This document shows, piece by piece, positions 7,010 through 13,255 of a DNA stretch of 13,255 nucleotides. The position numbers and the translations under genes are program-made. How positions within the stretch are numbered: position 1 is the stretch's first letter; each line of letters begins with the position of its first letter. The notes beneath the pieces were generated by a model, which was not told where the DNA came from, made no database searches, and saw nothing but the letters and a program-made list of their open reading frames with translations. This stretch comes from JBNAVY01 sp049700195 (GTDB lineage Bacteria > Bacillota > Thermoanaerobacteria > Thermoanaerobacterales > Thermoanaerobacteraceae): NCBI GenBank assembly GCA_049700195.1, contig JBNAVY010000046.1, forward strand, positions 1 through 13,255, given 5' to 3'.

Positions 7010-7642
7010 ATGTATAATAATGTTAATGTAATAGATCACCCCCTTATACAGCATAAAATCAGTCTTATAAGAGATGAAAATACCGGTTCAAAAGAATTTA
7101 GGGAACTTGTTGAAGAAATAGCCATGCTTATGGCATATGAAGTTACAAGGGATCTGCCTCTGGAAGAAATTGAAATAAAAACTCCTGTAGCTGTTGCAAG
7201 AACAAAAGTTATAGCAGGGAAAAAACTTGGTATAATACCTATTTTAAGAGCTGGATTAGGCATGGTTGATGGAATGTTAAAACTTATACCTGCTGCAAAA
7301 GTTGGACATATAGGTATATATAGAGATCCAGATACTTTAAAACCGGTAGAGTATTATTGTAAACTTCCAAGTGATATAGCAGAAAGAGACCTAATTGTAG
7401 TGGATCCAATGCTTGCAACAGGAGGTTCAGCTTCAGCTGCTATACATTTTTTAAAAGAAAGAGGAGCACAAAATATAAAACTAGTTAATCTAATTGCAGC
7501 ACCAGAGGGAATTGAAGCAGTTCATAAAGAACATCCTGAAGTTTTCATATATGTTGCAAGTATAGATGAGAGGTTAAATGAACATGGATATATTGTTCCA
7601 GGGCTTGGTGATGCCGGAGACAGGCTTTTTGGAACTAAATAG
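7010..7642 (+). CDS. upp: Uracil phosphoribosyltransferase
   Basis: The enzyme converts uracil and PRPP to UMP in pyrimidine salvage. The 210-residue protein has the PRPP-binding loop VVDPMLATGGSAS (130-142), ILRAGLGMVDGM (78-89) and the uracil-binding C-terminal segment GLGDAGDRLFGT (198-209). All are intact and the length is standard. AGGAGG lies just upstream of the ATG. In B. subtilis glyA separates rpiB from upp; here only 49 nt do, so glyA is absent from the locus. The next gene starts 9 nt later. Confidence 0.97.
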   Translation: MYNNVNVIDHPLIQHKISLIRDENTGSKEFRELVEEIAMLMAYEVTRDLPLEEIEIKTPVAVARTKVIAGKKLGIIPILRAGLGMVDGMLKLIPAAKVGHIGIYRDPDTLKPVEYYCKLPSDIAERDLIVVDPMLATGGSASAAIHFLKERGAQNIKLVNLIAAPEGIEAVHKEHPEVFIYVASIDERLNEHGYIVPGLGDAGDRLFGTK

Positions 7643-7651
7643 GTGATTGAT

Positions 7652-8095
7652 ATGAGACCATCATGGGATGAATATTTTATGCAAATTGTAGATGTTGTAA
7701 AAACACGTTCTACATGTTTAAGAAGACATGTTGGTGCAATTTTAGTTGTGGACAAACATATAATTTCAACAGGATATAATGGTCCACCAACTGGTCTTTT
7801 GCACTGTGAAGAAACAGGGTGTTTAAGAGAACAACTTGGAATACCTTCTGGAGAAAGACCGGAACTTTGCAGAGGTGTTCATGCTGAACAAAATGCTATA
7901 ATTCAAGCAGCATTAAATGGTGTAAGTACAAGAGGTGCTACTTTGTATGTAAGCTCAAGCCCTTGTGTATTATGTGCTAAAATGTTGATTAATGCTGGAG
8001 TAAAGAGAATAGTTTATCAAGAGGAATATCCTGATGAACTGGCATTTAAACTTTTGAAAGAAGCAAATGTTGACTTAGTAAAGATTGAGCGTTAA
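7652..8095 (+). CDS. comEB: dCMP deaminase (ComEB family)
   Basis: The 147-residue enzyme deaminates dCMP to dUMP, feeding thymidylate synthesis; the name comes from the B. subtilis competence locus, though the enzyme role is metabolic. The zinc site is HAEQNAI (77-83, His77 and catalytic Glu79) with SPCVLC (104-108, Cys105 and Cys108). GYNGPPTG (41-48) and extra cysteines at 52, 57 and 73 are typical of the dCMP group and its second metal site. ATG at 7652 is chosen because AGGTGA (7641-7646) lies about 6 nt upstream and overlaps the upp stop. GTG at 7643 lies inside the SD. With tdk and upp it makes three pyrimidine genes here. Confidence 0.93.
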   Translation: MRPSWDEYFMQIVDVVKTRSTCLRRHVGAILVVDKHIISTGYNGPPTGLLHCEETGCLREQLGIPSGERPELCRGVHAEQNAIIQAALNGVSTRGATLYVSSSPCVLCAKMLINAGVKRIVYQEEYPDELAFKLLKEANVDLVKIER

Positions 8096-8102
8096 AATAG
8101 TA

Positions 8103-8131
8103 TTGACACAAAGCTTATTTTTGAATATTAT
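8103..8131 (+). promoter_or_regulatory. Strong sigma-A promoter for tagO-wecB
   Basis: A perfect TTGACA (8103-8108) is followed after 17 bp by TATTAT (8126-8131). The predicted start near 8138 gives a short leader with the SD AAGGAAG near 8148-8154. It allows the surface-glycan pair to be transcribed independently of the nucleotide genes. Confidence 0.75.
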
Positions 8132-8160
8132 GTAATAATAACACATAAGGAAGTGTTAAA

Positions 8161-9201
8161 ATGAGTACATATGTACTGCCGTTTGTTGTAGCTTTCCTGG
8201 TATCTTTTGCAGCTACACCGGTAGCGAGAAAGGCAGCTATTTTAATAGGAGCTGTTGATATACCAAAAGACGAAAGACGTGTACACAAAAATCCTGTACC
8301 TAGGATGGGTGGATTAGCAATATTTTTAGGTACGATAATTAGCATGCTGATTTTCTTACCAAAAAGTCATGAGACTTTAGGTATTGTTTTTGGTGCGTTT
8401 ATAATAGTTATTTTAGGTTTATTTGATGATAAATATGAACTGAATGCCAAAGTTAAACTTTTAGGACAAGTTGCTGCAGCGTCAGTACTAATTTTTGCTG
8501 GTGTCAGAATAGATTGGTTATCAAATCCTTTTAGCAAAGAATTGATATATTTATATTGGTTTTCTATACCTATAACATTACTATGGGTTGTTGGTATAAC
8601 TAATACAATAAATCTTATAGATGGTCTTGATGGCTTGGCTGCTGGTATAGCAGTAATATCTTCATTTTCATTATTTATTGTATCTGTATTAAATGGGCGC
8701 ACTGCTACGGCAGTTATTTCAATAGTAATAGCAGGTGCAGCTTTGGGATTTTTGCCTTTTAATTTTAATCCTGCGAAAATATTTATGGGTGATACGGGAT
8801 CAATGTTTTTAGGATTTATGCTTGCAGCTATATCTATACAGGGAGCGGTTAAATCTGCTGCAGCTATTGCAATTGCAGTGCCTATATTGGCATTGGGAGT
8901 ACCTATTTTTGATACTACATTTGCAATATTTCGAAGAGCTATAAATAAACAGCCTATAATGAAAGCTGACAAAGGACATTTGCATCACAGACTTTTAGAT
9001 AAAGGATTAAATCAAAAACAGGTTGTATTTATAATGTATGGTGTTAGTATAATGCTAGGGATAAGTGCAATTTTGATTTCTTCTACTAATGAATTAAGAG
9101 GTTCATTAATTTTCTTATTTTCTATATTTCTAGTAATTTGGGGAGCAAATCGATTAGGACTTATACATAGAGAAAAGAGTGAGCACATGAACATAAATTA
9201 A
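8161..9201 (+). CDS. tagO: Undecaprenyl-phosphate GlcNAc-1-phosphate transferase (TagO/WecA)
   Basis: This 346-residue polytopic enzyme transfers GlcNAc-1-phosphate from UDP-GlcNAc to undecaprenyl phosphate, the first step of wall teichoic acid or similar glycan synthesis. It carries the family motifs in order: PVPRMGG (45-51), FDDK (88-91, Mg-binding Asp pair), NLIDGLDGLA (151-160), FMGDTGS (208-214) and the cytoplasmic GHLHHRL (272-278), the HIHH-type motif that marks WecA/TagO rather than MraY. About ten or eleven membrane segments are visible. The start follows AAGGAAG. wecB follows after 9 nt with its SD overlapping this gene's stop. Confidence 0.93.
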   Translation: MSTYVLPFVVAFLVSFAATPVARKAAILIGAVDIPKDERRVHKNPVPRMGGLAIFLGTIISMLIFLPKSHETLGIVFGAFIIVILGLFDDKYELNAKVKLLGQVAAASVLIFAGVRIDWLSNPFSKELIYLYWFSIPITLLWVVGITNTINLIDGLDGLAAGIAVISSFSLFIVSVLNGRTATAVISIVIAGAALGFLPFNFNPAKIFMGDTGSMFLGFMLAAISIQGAVKSAAAIAIAVPILALGVPIFDTTFAIFRRAINKQPIMKADKGHLHHRLLDKGLNQKQVVFIMYGVSIMLGISAILISSTNELRGSLIFLFSIFLVIWGANRLGLIHREKSEHMNIN

Positions 9202-9210
9202 GGAGTTGAT

Positions 9211-10383
9211 ATGGTGGCACTAAAGGTTATATCAGTTTTTGGGACAAGGCCAGAAGCAATAAAAATGGCTCCTCTTGTTAAGGCATTAGACAATGAAAAG
9301 AGTATTGATTCAAAAGTTTGCGTAACAGCCCAACACAGAGATATGCTGGATCAAGTGTTGAGGCTTTTTAACATTAATCCTGATTATGATTTGAATATAA
9401 TGAAAGAAAAACAGACCTTGTCAGATATAACAACCTCTGTTTTATCTGGACTTCAAGGTGTTTTTTCACAGGAAAGACCAGATATTATTCTTGTACATGG
9501 TGATACAACAACTACATTTGTTGCTGCTTTGGCGGCTTTTTACAATAAAATAAAGGTAGGCCATGTAGAGGCTGGATTAAGATCTTTTGATAAATGGTTC
9601 CCTTATCCCGAAGAAATAAATAGAAAGCTTACTGGAGTCTTAACAGATTTACATTTTTCCCCAACAACTACTGCAAAAACAAATCTTATAAAAGAAGGTG
9701 TTAAAGAAGAAAATATATTTGTTACAGGGAATACTGTAATTGATGCAATGGCATATACAATTAAGAAAGATTATATTTTCAAAGAAGAAAAGTTAAAAAG
9801 TGTTGATTATAATAGGAGGATTATTGTTGTAACTGCACATAGGAGAGAAAATTGGGGTGAACCTCTTAGAAATATTTGTAATGCAATAAAGAAAATTGCT
9901 CAAAATTATCCTGATGTGTATATAATATATCCTGTACACAAAAATCCCTTGGTAAAAGACTTGGTATATGAAGTTTTAGGAGAAATTGAAAATGTACTTC
10001 TTTTAGATCCGTTGGATACAGATGATATGCATAATCTTTTATCAAAATCTTATATGGTTTTAACAGATTCAGGCGGATTGCAGGAGGAAGTGCCATCTTT
10101 AGGAAAGCCAGTTTTGGTTTTGAGGGATGTTACAGAAAGGCCTGAGGCAGTTTTAGCCGGTACAGTAAAGATTATAGGTACAAATGAAACAAATATATAT
10201 AAAGAAGGGTCATTACTTCTTAACAATCAAAAAGAGTATTTAAAAATGTCCAATGCAGTAAATCCATATGGTGATGGTAGAGCTTCAATAAGGATAGTTG
10301 AAGCAATAAAATATATATTTGGAATTTCTAATGAAAAACCAAAAGATTATGTACTTGATATTATTGCAGAAGCAAATAAATAA
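9211..10383 (+). CDS. wecB: UDP-N-acetylglucosamine 2-epimerase, non-hydrolysing
   Basis: The enzyme (MnaA in Bacillus) interconverts UDP-GlcNAc and UDP-ManNAc, supplying ManNAc for the linkage unit built on the TagO product. GTRPEAIK (11-18), HGDTTTT (96-102), HVEAGLRS (118-125), PEEINR (133-138), AHRREN (209-214), TDSGGLQEE (285-293) and TERPE (308-312) are intact active-site or UDP-binding segments. The ATG at 9211 follows AAGGAG. At 390 residues it is about 10 longer than B. subtilis MnaA. The extra tail ends AEANK, encoded by the left arm of a perfect palindrome shared with the opposing gene, so the C-terminus seems reshaped. Confidence 0.95.
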   Translation: MVALKVISVFGTRPEAIKMAPLVKALDNEKSIDSKVCVTAQHRDMLDQVLRLFNINPDYDLNIMKEKQTLSDITTSVLSGLQGVFSQERPDIILVHGDTTTTFVAALAAFYNKIKVGHVEAGLRSFDKWFPYPEEINRKLTGVLTDLHFSPTTTAKTNLIKEGVKEENIFVTGNTVIDAMAYTIKKDYIFKEEKLKSVDYNRRIIVVTAHRRENWGEPLRNICNAIKKIAQNYPDVYIIYPVHKNPLVKDLVYEVLGEIENVLLLDPLDTDDMHNLLSKSYMVLTDSGGLQEEVPSLGKPVLVLRDVTERPEAVLAGTVKIIGTNETNIYKEGSLLLNNQKEYLKMSNAVNPYGDGRASIRIVEAIKYIFGISNEKPKDYVLDIIAEANK

Positions 10384-10419
10384 GGTAGGCAAATGCCTAC
10401 CTTATTTATTTGCTTCTGC
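10366..10419. terminator. Bidirectional terminator: perfect 25-bp inverted repeat across both stop codons
   Basis: The left arm (10366-10390) and right arm (10395-10419) are perfect reverse complements over 25 bp with an AAAT spacer. The core AAGGTAGGC/GCCTACCTT is flanked by A-rich and T-rich tracts on both sides, so it works as an intrinsic terminator for wecB (plus) and the small membrane gene (minus). Each arm encodes Ala-Glu-Ala-Asn-Lys-stop in its own gene, so the repeat is coding as well as structural. Confidence 0.9.
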
Positions 10420-10698
10420 TTTTGACTGTCCCTTGGCTATTAAGAACCAAATATATCCTATAATTATTGCACCAATAAAACCACCTATTACATTATAATC
10501 TGCGATCATCCAACCCCATTTGCCCAGATAAGTGCCGCCACCCCAAGCTCCAATTAAATGTGCTATTAAAGCTGACCAATAAGTCCCGTAAATATTGTTA
10601 AGTTTTTCTGCATAAGTTTTACCAGATTTACTATTAAACCAAGGATTAAAAATTAAACTTGAAATGATACCGACTATAAGGAGCGCTAACCAATACAT
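10402..10698 (-). CDS. Small membrane protein, GlsB/YeaQ-like in outline
   Basis: I do not recognise this 98-residue protein with certainty. It has three hydrophobic segments, about residues 2-20, 40-60 and 72-92, with glycine-rich stretches (GAWGGGTYLG, IGGFIGAIIIGY). The last two recall the transglycosylase-associated/GlsB family of small stress membrane proteins, but that likeness is weak. The ATG at 10698 is chosen because AAAGGGGGTG is 5 nt upstream on the minus strand. An in-frame start at 10716 lies upstream of that SD. It is the only minus-strand gene in the window and sits where the ATP synthase operon lies in relatives. Its last five residues, AEANK, are the same as those of WecB. 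Confidence 0.75.
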   Translation of the reverse strand: MYWLALLIVGIISSLIFNPWFNSKSGKTYAEKLNNIYGTYWSALIAHLIGAWGGGTYLGKWGWMIADYNVIGGFIGAIIIGYIWFLIAKGQSKAEANK

Positions 10699-10749
10699 AT
10701 GAACACCCCCTTTCACTAGTCATATTTTCTTTTCAATCCTTTCACTTCT

Positions 10750-10777
10750 ATTTTATCCAAAAAAGCATTAAAAACAA
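10750..10777 (-). promoter_or_regulatory. Possible promoter for the minus-strand membrane gene
   Basis: On the minus strand TTGTTT (10777-10772) and TAAAAT (10755-10750) are spaced 16 bp apart. This predicts a start about 45 nt upstream of the ATG. Such motifs are common in AT-rich DNA, so support is limited. Confidence 0.35.
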
Positions 10778-10898
10778 ATTCGTTTTTCACGTTTTTTTAT
10801 TAAAATTGAGTTAATAAGACAGAAAATCTTTATATATTAAGTTATTTCTCATTTTTTCTTTTATTTTTTATTTATTATATTATCATATTGTTTAAATT

Positions 10899-10941
10899 TT
10901 TGTTACTTCATAAATATAATTTGTTACTTCATAAATATAAT
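10899..10941. repeat. Two tandem copies of a 21-bp repeat
   Basis: The unit beginning TTGTTACTTCATAAA and ending TATAAT occurs twice back to back (10900-10920 and 10921-10941) without mismatch. The 21-bp period is two helical turns, so both copies face the same side of DNA. It could be a paired binding site or a recent slippage duplication. Each copy carries a TATAAT, but no well-spaced -35 was found. Confidence 0.85.
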
Positions 10942-11011
10942 ATGATGCCAGTTATTTTTTTAGAAGTGATTAATAGTTTAAATGAAAATTTTATTTAAGT
11001 ATGAATAAAAA

Positions 11012-11116
11012 AAAGGGGGTTTGTTAATAATTAAAATTAGAAGGGCGGTAGAAATCGGTGAATTTATTTTCCCCCTTGTGAATTCTCCGATATTTTACCG
11101 CTCCTTTAATTTTTTT
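11012..11116 (+). promoter_or_regulatory. Long hairpin leader of ywmB-murA, possible pseudoknot or attenuator
   Basis: The left arm (11033-11064) and right arm (11081-11113) form about 30 base pairs with only a few bulges or mismatches; GGCGGTA pairs around TACCGC and ATCGG pairs with CCGAT. The 16-nt loop contains CCCCCTT (11071-11077), exactly complementary to AAGGGGG (11013-11019) just upstream, so a pseudoknot can form. AAAGGGG (11012-11018) can instead pair with CTCCTTT (11101-11107), opening the lower stem. The right arm runs into TTTAATTTTTTT, as in a terminator, and CTCC (11101-11104) can pair with the ywmB SD GGAG (11117-11120). Control of termination or of SD access is inferred. Confidence 0.6.
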
Positions 11117-11130
11117 GGAGGGATATATTT

Positions 11131-11886
11131 ATGTTAAAAAAAATTGTATTTCTTACTGTTGGTTTAATTTTGATTTTATTTTTATCAAACATTCAAAAGC
11201 AGACTTTTTTATCTTTAAGCAGTAATACAGAACTTTTAAAACAAAGTTTTGAAGAAACTGGTGCAAAATACAAATATTCAAATATTAATTCATGGGCAAA
11301 GATAAATGATAATTTTGATTCACTTGAAGATCTTAACAAATATGCTAAATCAGTAATAGATAGCCTGAATATTAATGAAAAAAATATAAAAATATCAAAA
11401 ATTGAAGAAGATAATTTTCGACAGATTGATGTAGAATATACTGACAAAAACAAAAAGCAGATTAGTATTGCTGTACAAAGCCTTAAAAATACAAATAAAA
11501 GTGAAACATATATGCTGATTGATGAATATTTGTTAGATAGCTATTATAATATTTCAGAAGAAAAAAATTTAATTGATAATGTATTTAAAGATTTTAAATT
11601 AAAACCAAAAAACTCAATATGTTTTGTTGGCACTTTTGATGGAATATTGAATAATGAAAGAAAGAGTAGTATAGTTAAATTAATAATGGATAATCTTAAT
11701 GCAAAGGAAATAGAAAGTATAAAAGAGGATAATATACTAAGTGTGTCAGCTTTTTCAAACAAAATAAAAGAATATATTGAGTTTGGAAGTGAAAAAATAA
11801 ATTTAAACATAGCCATCAGATATAGTTCTTTTGATAATAAAACATATATATGGGTTGCTACTCCCATAATTTCTATGGAATATTAA
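11131..11886 (+). CDS. ywmB: YwmB family protein (DUF1779), membrane-anchored or secreted
   Basis: This 251-residue protein has an N-terminal signal or anchor (positive MLKK, then hydrophobic residues 5-19) and a predicted extracytoplasmic domain. The segment ICFVGTFDGILNNERK (163-178) followed by a helix and ATPIISMEY at the end fits the YwmB family, a conserved spore-former protein found directly upstream of murA with a TATA-binding-protein-like fold; its function is unknown. Sequence conservation is low, so the call rests partly on position. The strong SD GGAGGG (11117-11122) is 8 nt upstream. murA begins about 12-21 nt after the stop, so the two are likely cotranscribed. Confidence 0.85.
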   Translation: MLKKIVFLTVGLILILFLSNIQKQTFLSLSSNTELLKQSFEETGAKYKYSNINSWAKINDNFDSLEDLNKYAKSVIDSLNINEKNIKISKIEEDNFRQIDVEYTDKNKKQISIAVQSLKNTNKSETYMLIDEYLLDSYYNISEEKNLIDNVFKDFKLKPKNSICFVGTFDGILNNERKSSIVKLIMDNLNAKEIESIKEDNILSVSAFSNKIKEYIEFGSEKINLNIAIRYSSFDNKTYIWVATPIISMEY

Positions 11887-11895
11887 TATAGATAG

Positions 11896-11910
11896 AAGGT
11901 GGTACAAACG
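11896..11910 (+). promoter_or_regulatory. Ribosome binding site and probable ACG start of murA
   Basis: The SD AAGGTGG (11896-11902) is followed after 5 nt by ACG (11908-11910), exactly where the ATG is expected: translation from there gives (M)KIIVEKSPPLKG, the usual MurA start. The only conventional in-frame start, GTG at 11899, lies inside this SD and has no SD of its own. Confidence 0.5.
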
Positions 11911-13149
11911 AAGATTATAGTTGAGAAAAGTCCACCCCTCAAAGGGAAAGTTAAAGTGAGTGGAGCAAAAAATTCTGTTCTTCCTATTATTGCAGCATCT
12001 TTAATGTCATCAGATGAGGTGATTCTTGAAGATATTCCTGCTCTTGAAGATGTAAATGTAATGATAGAGTTAATTAGCAATTTTGGAGCAGTATGTAAGA
12101 GGGAAGGAGATAAAATTACTATAAAAGTTGATATTAAAGATATTGAAGCACCATATGAACTTGTTAAGAAAATGCGGGCTTCCTTTTTGGTAATGGGACC
12201 TATTTTAGCAAAATTAGGTCATGCTAAGATATCAATGCCAGGAGGTTGTGCTATTGGTACAAGGCCAATAGATCTTCATTTAAAGGGATTTCAAGCTTTG
12301 GGTGCAGATATAACTATAGGTCATGGCTATGTTGAGGCTTCTGCTAAAAAACTTGTTGGGAAAAAGATATACCTTGATTTTCCCAGTGTAGGTGCTACAG
12401 AGAACATTATGATGGCAGCAGTTTTTGCAGAGGGCATTACAACAATAGAAAACGCAGCTGAAGAACCTGAAATTGTAGATCTTGCGAATTTTTTAAACAA
12501 GATGGGTGCAAATATTAAAGGAGCTGGCACAGATATTATAAGAGTTGAAGGTGTAAAACGATTAAGAGGGACTGAACATACAGTAATACCTGATAGAATA
12601 GAAGCAGGGACATTTATGATAGCTGCTGCAATTACGGGCGGAAATGTTTTAATAGAAAATGTTATAGCAGATCATGTTAGGTCAATTATTGCAAAATTAA
12701 CAGAATGTGGTGTAAGAGTTATTGAAGAGACAAAAGGTATAAGAGTTAAGGGCTTTAAAAACATTAAAGCTGTTGACATAAAGACTCTTCCTTATCCTGG
12801 ATTTCCAACAGATATGCAATCTCAGATGATGGCAATGATGACTATTGCTAAAGGTACTAGTGTAATTATAGAAACGGTTTTTGAAAATAGGTTTATGCAT
12901 GTTGATGAATTAAAAAGGATGGGTGCAGATATTAAAATTGAAGGTAGGAGTGCTGTTGTAACCGGTGTTAATTCCTTATCTGGTGCGCAAATAAGAGCAA
13001 CGGATTTAAGGGCAGGTGCTGCACTTATTTTAGCTGGACTTATAGCTGAAGGTAAGACTGAAATAAATGATATTTATCATATTGATAGGGGATACGTAAA
13101 AATAGAAGAAAAATTAAGTAATTTAGGTGCTATAATTTATAGAAGATAA
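11899..13149 (+). CDS. murA: UDP-N-acetylglucosamine 1-carboxyvinyltransferase
   Basis: MurA adds enolpyruvate from PEP to UDP-GlcNAc, the first committed step of peptidoglycan synthesis in the cytosol. From GTG 11899 the protein has 416 residues (413 from ACG 11908), the normal length. SGAKNSVLP (21-29) holds the Lys-Asn pair that binds UDP-GlcNAc. GGCAIGTRPIDLH (115-127) is the mobile loop with the catalytic and fosfomycin-reactive Cys117. PGFPTDMQSQ and the late DLRAGAALILAGL are also intact. It follows ywmB as in Bacillus murAA. The coordinates use the conventional GTG, but the SD position favours the ACG. The last codons form the left arm of the terminator palindrome. Confidence 0.96.
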   Translation: MVQTKIIVEKSPPLKGKVKVSGAKNSVLPIIAASLMSSDEVILEDIPALEDVNVMIELISNFGAVCKREGDKITIKVDIKDIEAPYELVKKMRASFLVMGPILAKLGHAKISMPGGCAIGTRPIDLHLKGFQALGADITIGHGYVEASAKKLVGKKIYLDFPSVGATENIMMAAVFAEGITTIENAAEEPEIVDLANFLNKMGANIKGAGTDIIRVEGVKRLRGTEHTVIPDRIEAGTFMIAAAITGGNVLIENVIADHVRSIIAKLTECGVRVIEETKGIRVKGFKNIKAVDIKTLPYPGFPTDMQSQMMAMMTIAKGTSVIIETVFENRFMHVDELKRMGADIKIEGRSAVVTGVNSLSGAQIRATDLRAGAALILAGLIAEGKTEINDIYHIDRGYVKIEEKLSNLGAIIYRR

Positions 13150-13190
13150 AAGAAGATGCATCTTCTTTTATCTTCTATAAATTTTTTATT
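13134..13190 (+). terminator. Terminator of murA: 50-bp perfect palindrome
   Basis: Bases 13134-13158 and 13159-13183 are exact reverse complements over 25 bp with no spacer (centre ATGCAT). The left arm covers the last murA codons and stop. Within the arm AGAAGAT occurs twice, 3 bp apart. The right arm runs into TTTTATT, as in an intrinsic terminator. Being symmetrical, it may also serve transcripts arriving from the other side, though no minus-strand gene is visible in the remaining 70 nt. Confidence 0.85.
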
Positions 13191-13255
13191 TATTATATAT
13201 TTTTTTTGAAGGATTTTTTGTTAATTTGAAGAATATATAATTATAGTAGATATAG

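Larger units (their letters stand above)
10717..11130. other. Long AT-rich intergenic region between divergent genes
   Basis: About 410 nt separate the minus-strand membrane gene from ywmB. It holds a possible minus-strand promoter (10750-10777), a T-rich tract, a 21-bp tandem repeat (10899-10941) and a hairpin leader (11012-11116). No clear sigma-A promoter for ywmB-murA could be picked; several TATAAT-like boxes exist without a good -35. In B. subtilis the ATP synthase operon lies between upp and ywmB. Confidence 0.6.

Noticed and set aside
11021..11137. Open frame of 38 codons from TTG 11021 overlapping the ywmB start, a possible leader peptide.
   Set aside because: The G-rich SD candidate is only 1 nt from the TTG, the other starts would be ATA or ATT, and the bases are already explained by the hairpin arms.
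13206..13241. TATAAT at 13236-13241 as a promoter for the next gene.
   Set aside because: The best -35, TTGAAG at 13206-13211, is 24 bp away, too far, and the region is almost all A and T.

Overview
This is chromosomal housekeeping DNA from a low-GC, AT-rich Firmicute. Gene order, strong Shine-Dalgarno (SD) sequences and protein similarity all recall the Bacillus/Clostridia block rho-rpmE-tdk-prfA-prmC-ywlC-ywlE-rpiB-upp-(atp)-ywmB-murA. The presence of comEB, tagO and wecB after upp, and a YwlE-RpiB fusion, point to an anaerobic clostridial lineage such as the Thermoanaerobacter/Thermoanaerobacterium group. That placement is recalled from gene order and was not searched.

Layout. Positions 1-382 hold the last codons of rho, an extended -10 promoter and rpmE with its own terminator. 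Positions 409-3900 hold a compact group: tdk (thymidine kinase), a YqhQ/DUF1385 membrane protein, prmC (release-factor methyltransferase) and prfA (its substrate RF1, with a likely promoter of its own), closed by a hairpin terminator. Positions 3901-4231 form a non-coding leader with a consensus promoter, a dyad over its -35, and a GC-rich structured RNA of about 75 nt that I cannot assign to a known riboswitch. It precedes a ZIP metal transporter. Positions 4232-8095 continue with ywlC (t6A synthesis), a fused arginine phosphatase/ribose-5-phosphate isomerase, upp and comEB. A TTGACA-17-TATTAT promoter then drives tagO and wecB, which start teichoic-acid or other surface-glycan synthesis.

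Positions 10366-11130 are the least ordinary part. wecB and a small membrane-protein gene on the opposite strand converge on a perfect 25-bp inverted repeat that covers both stop codons, so both proteins end in AEANK. The ATP synthase operon that sits between upp and ywmB-murA in Bacillus subtilis is missing. In its place are the small gene, a 21-bp tandem repeat and a long hairpin leader. ywmB and murA follow. murA seems to start at ACG and ends in a 50-bp perfect palindrome that serves as its terminator.

No rRNA, tRNA, CRISPR array, transposase or phage gene was found. The main candidates for something undescribed are the structured leader of the ZIP gene, the ywmB hairpin leader, and the long perfect palindromes fused to gene ends.
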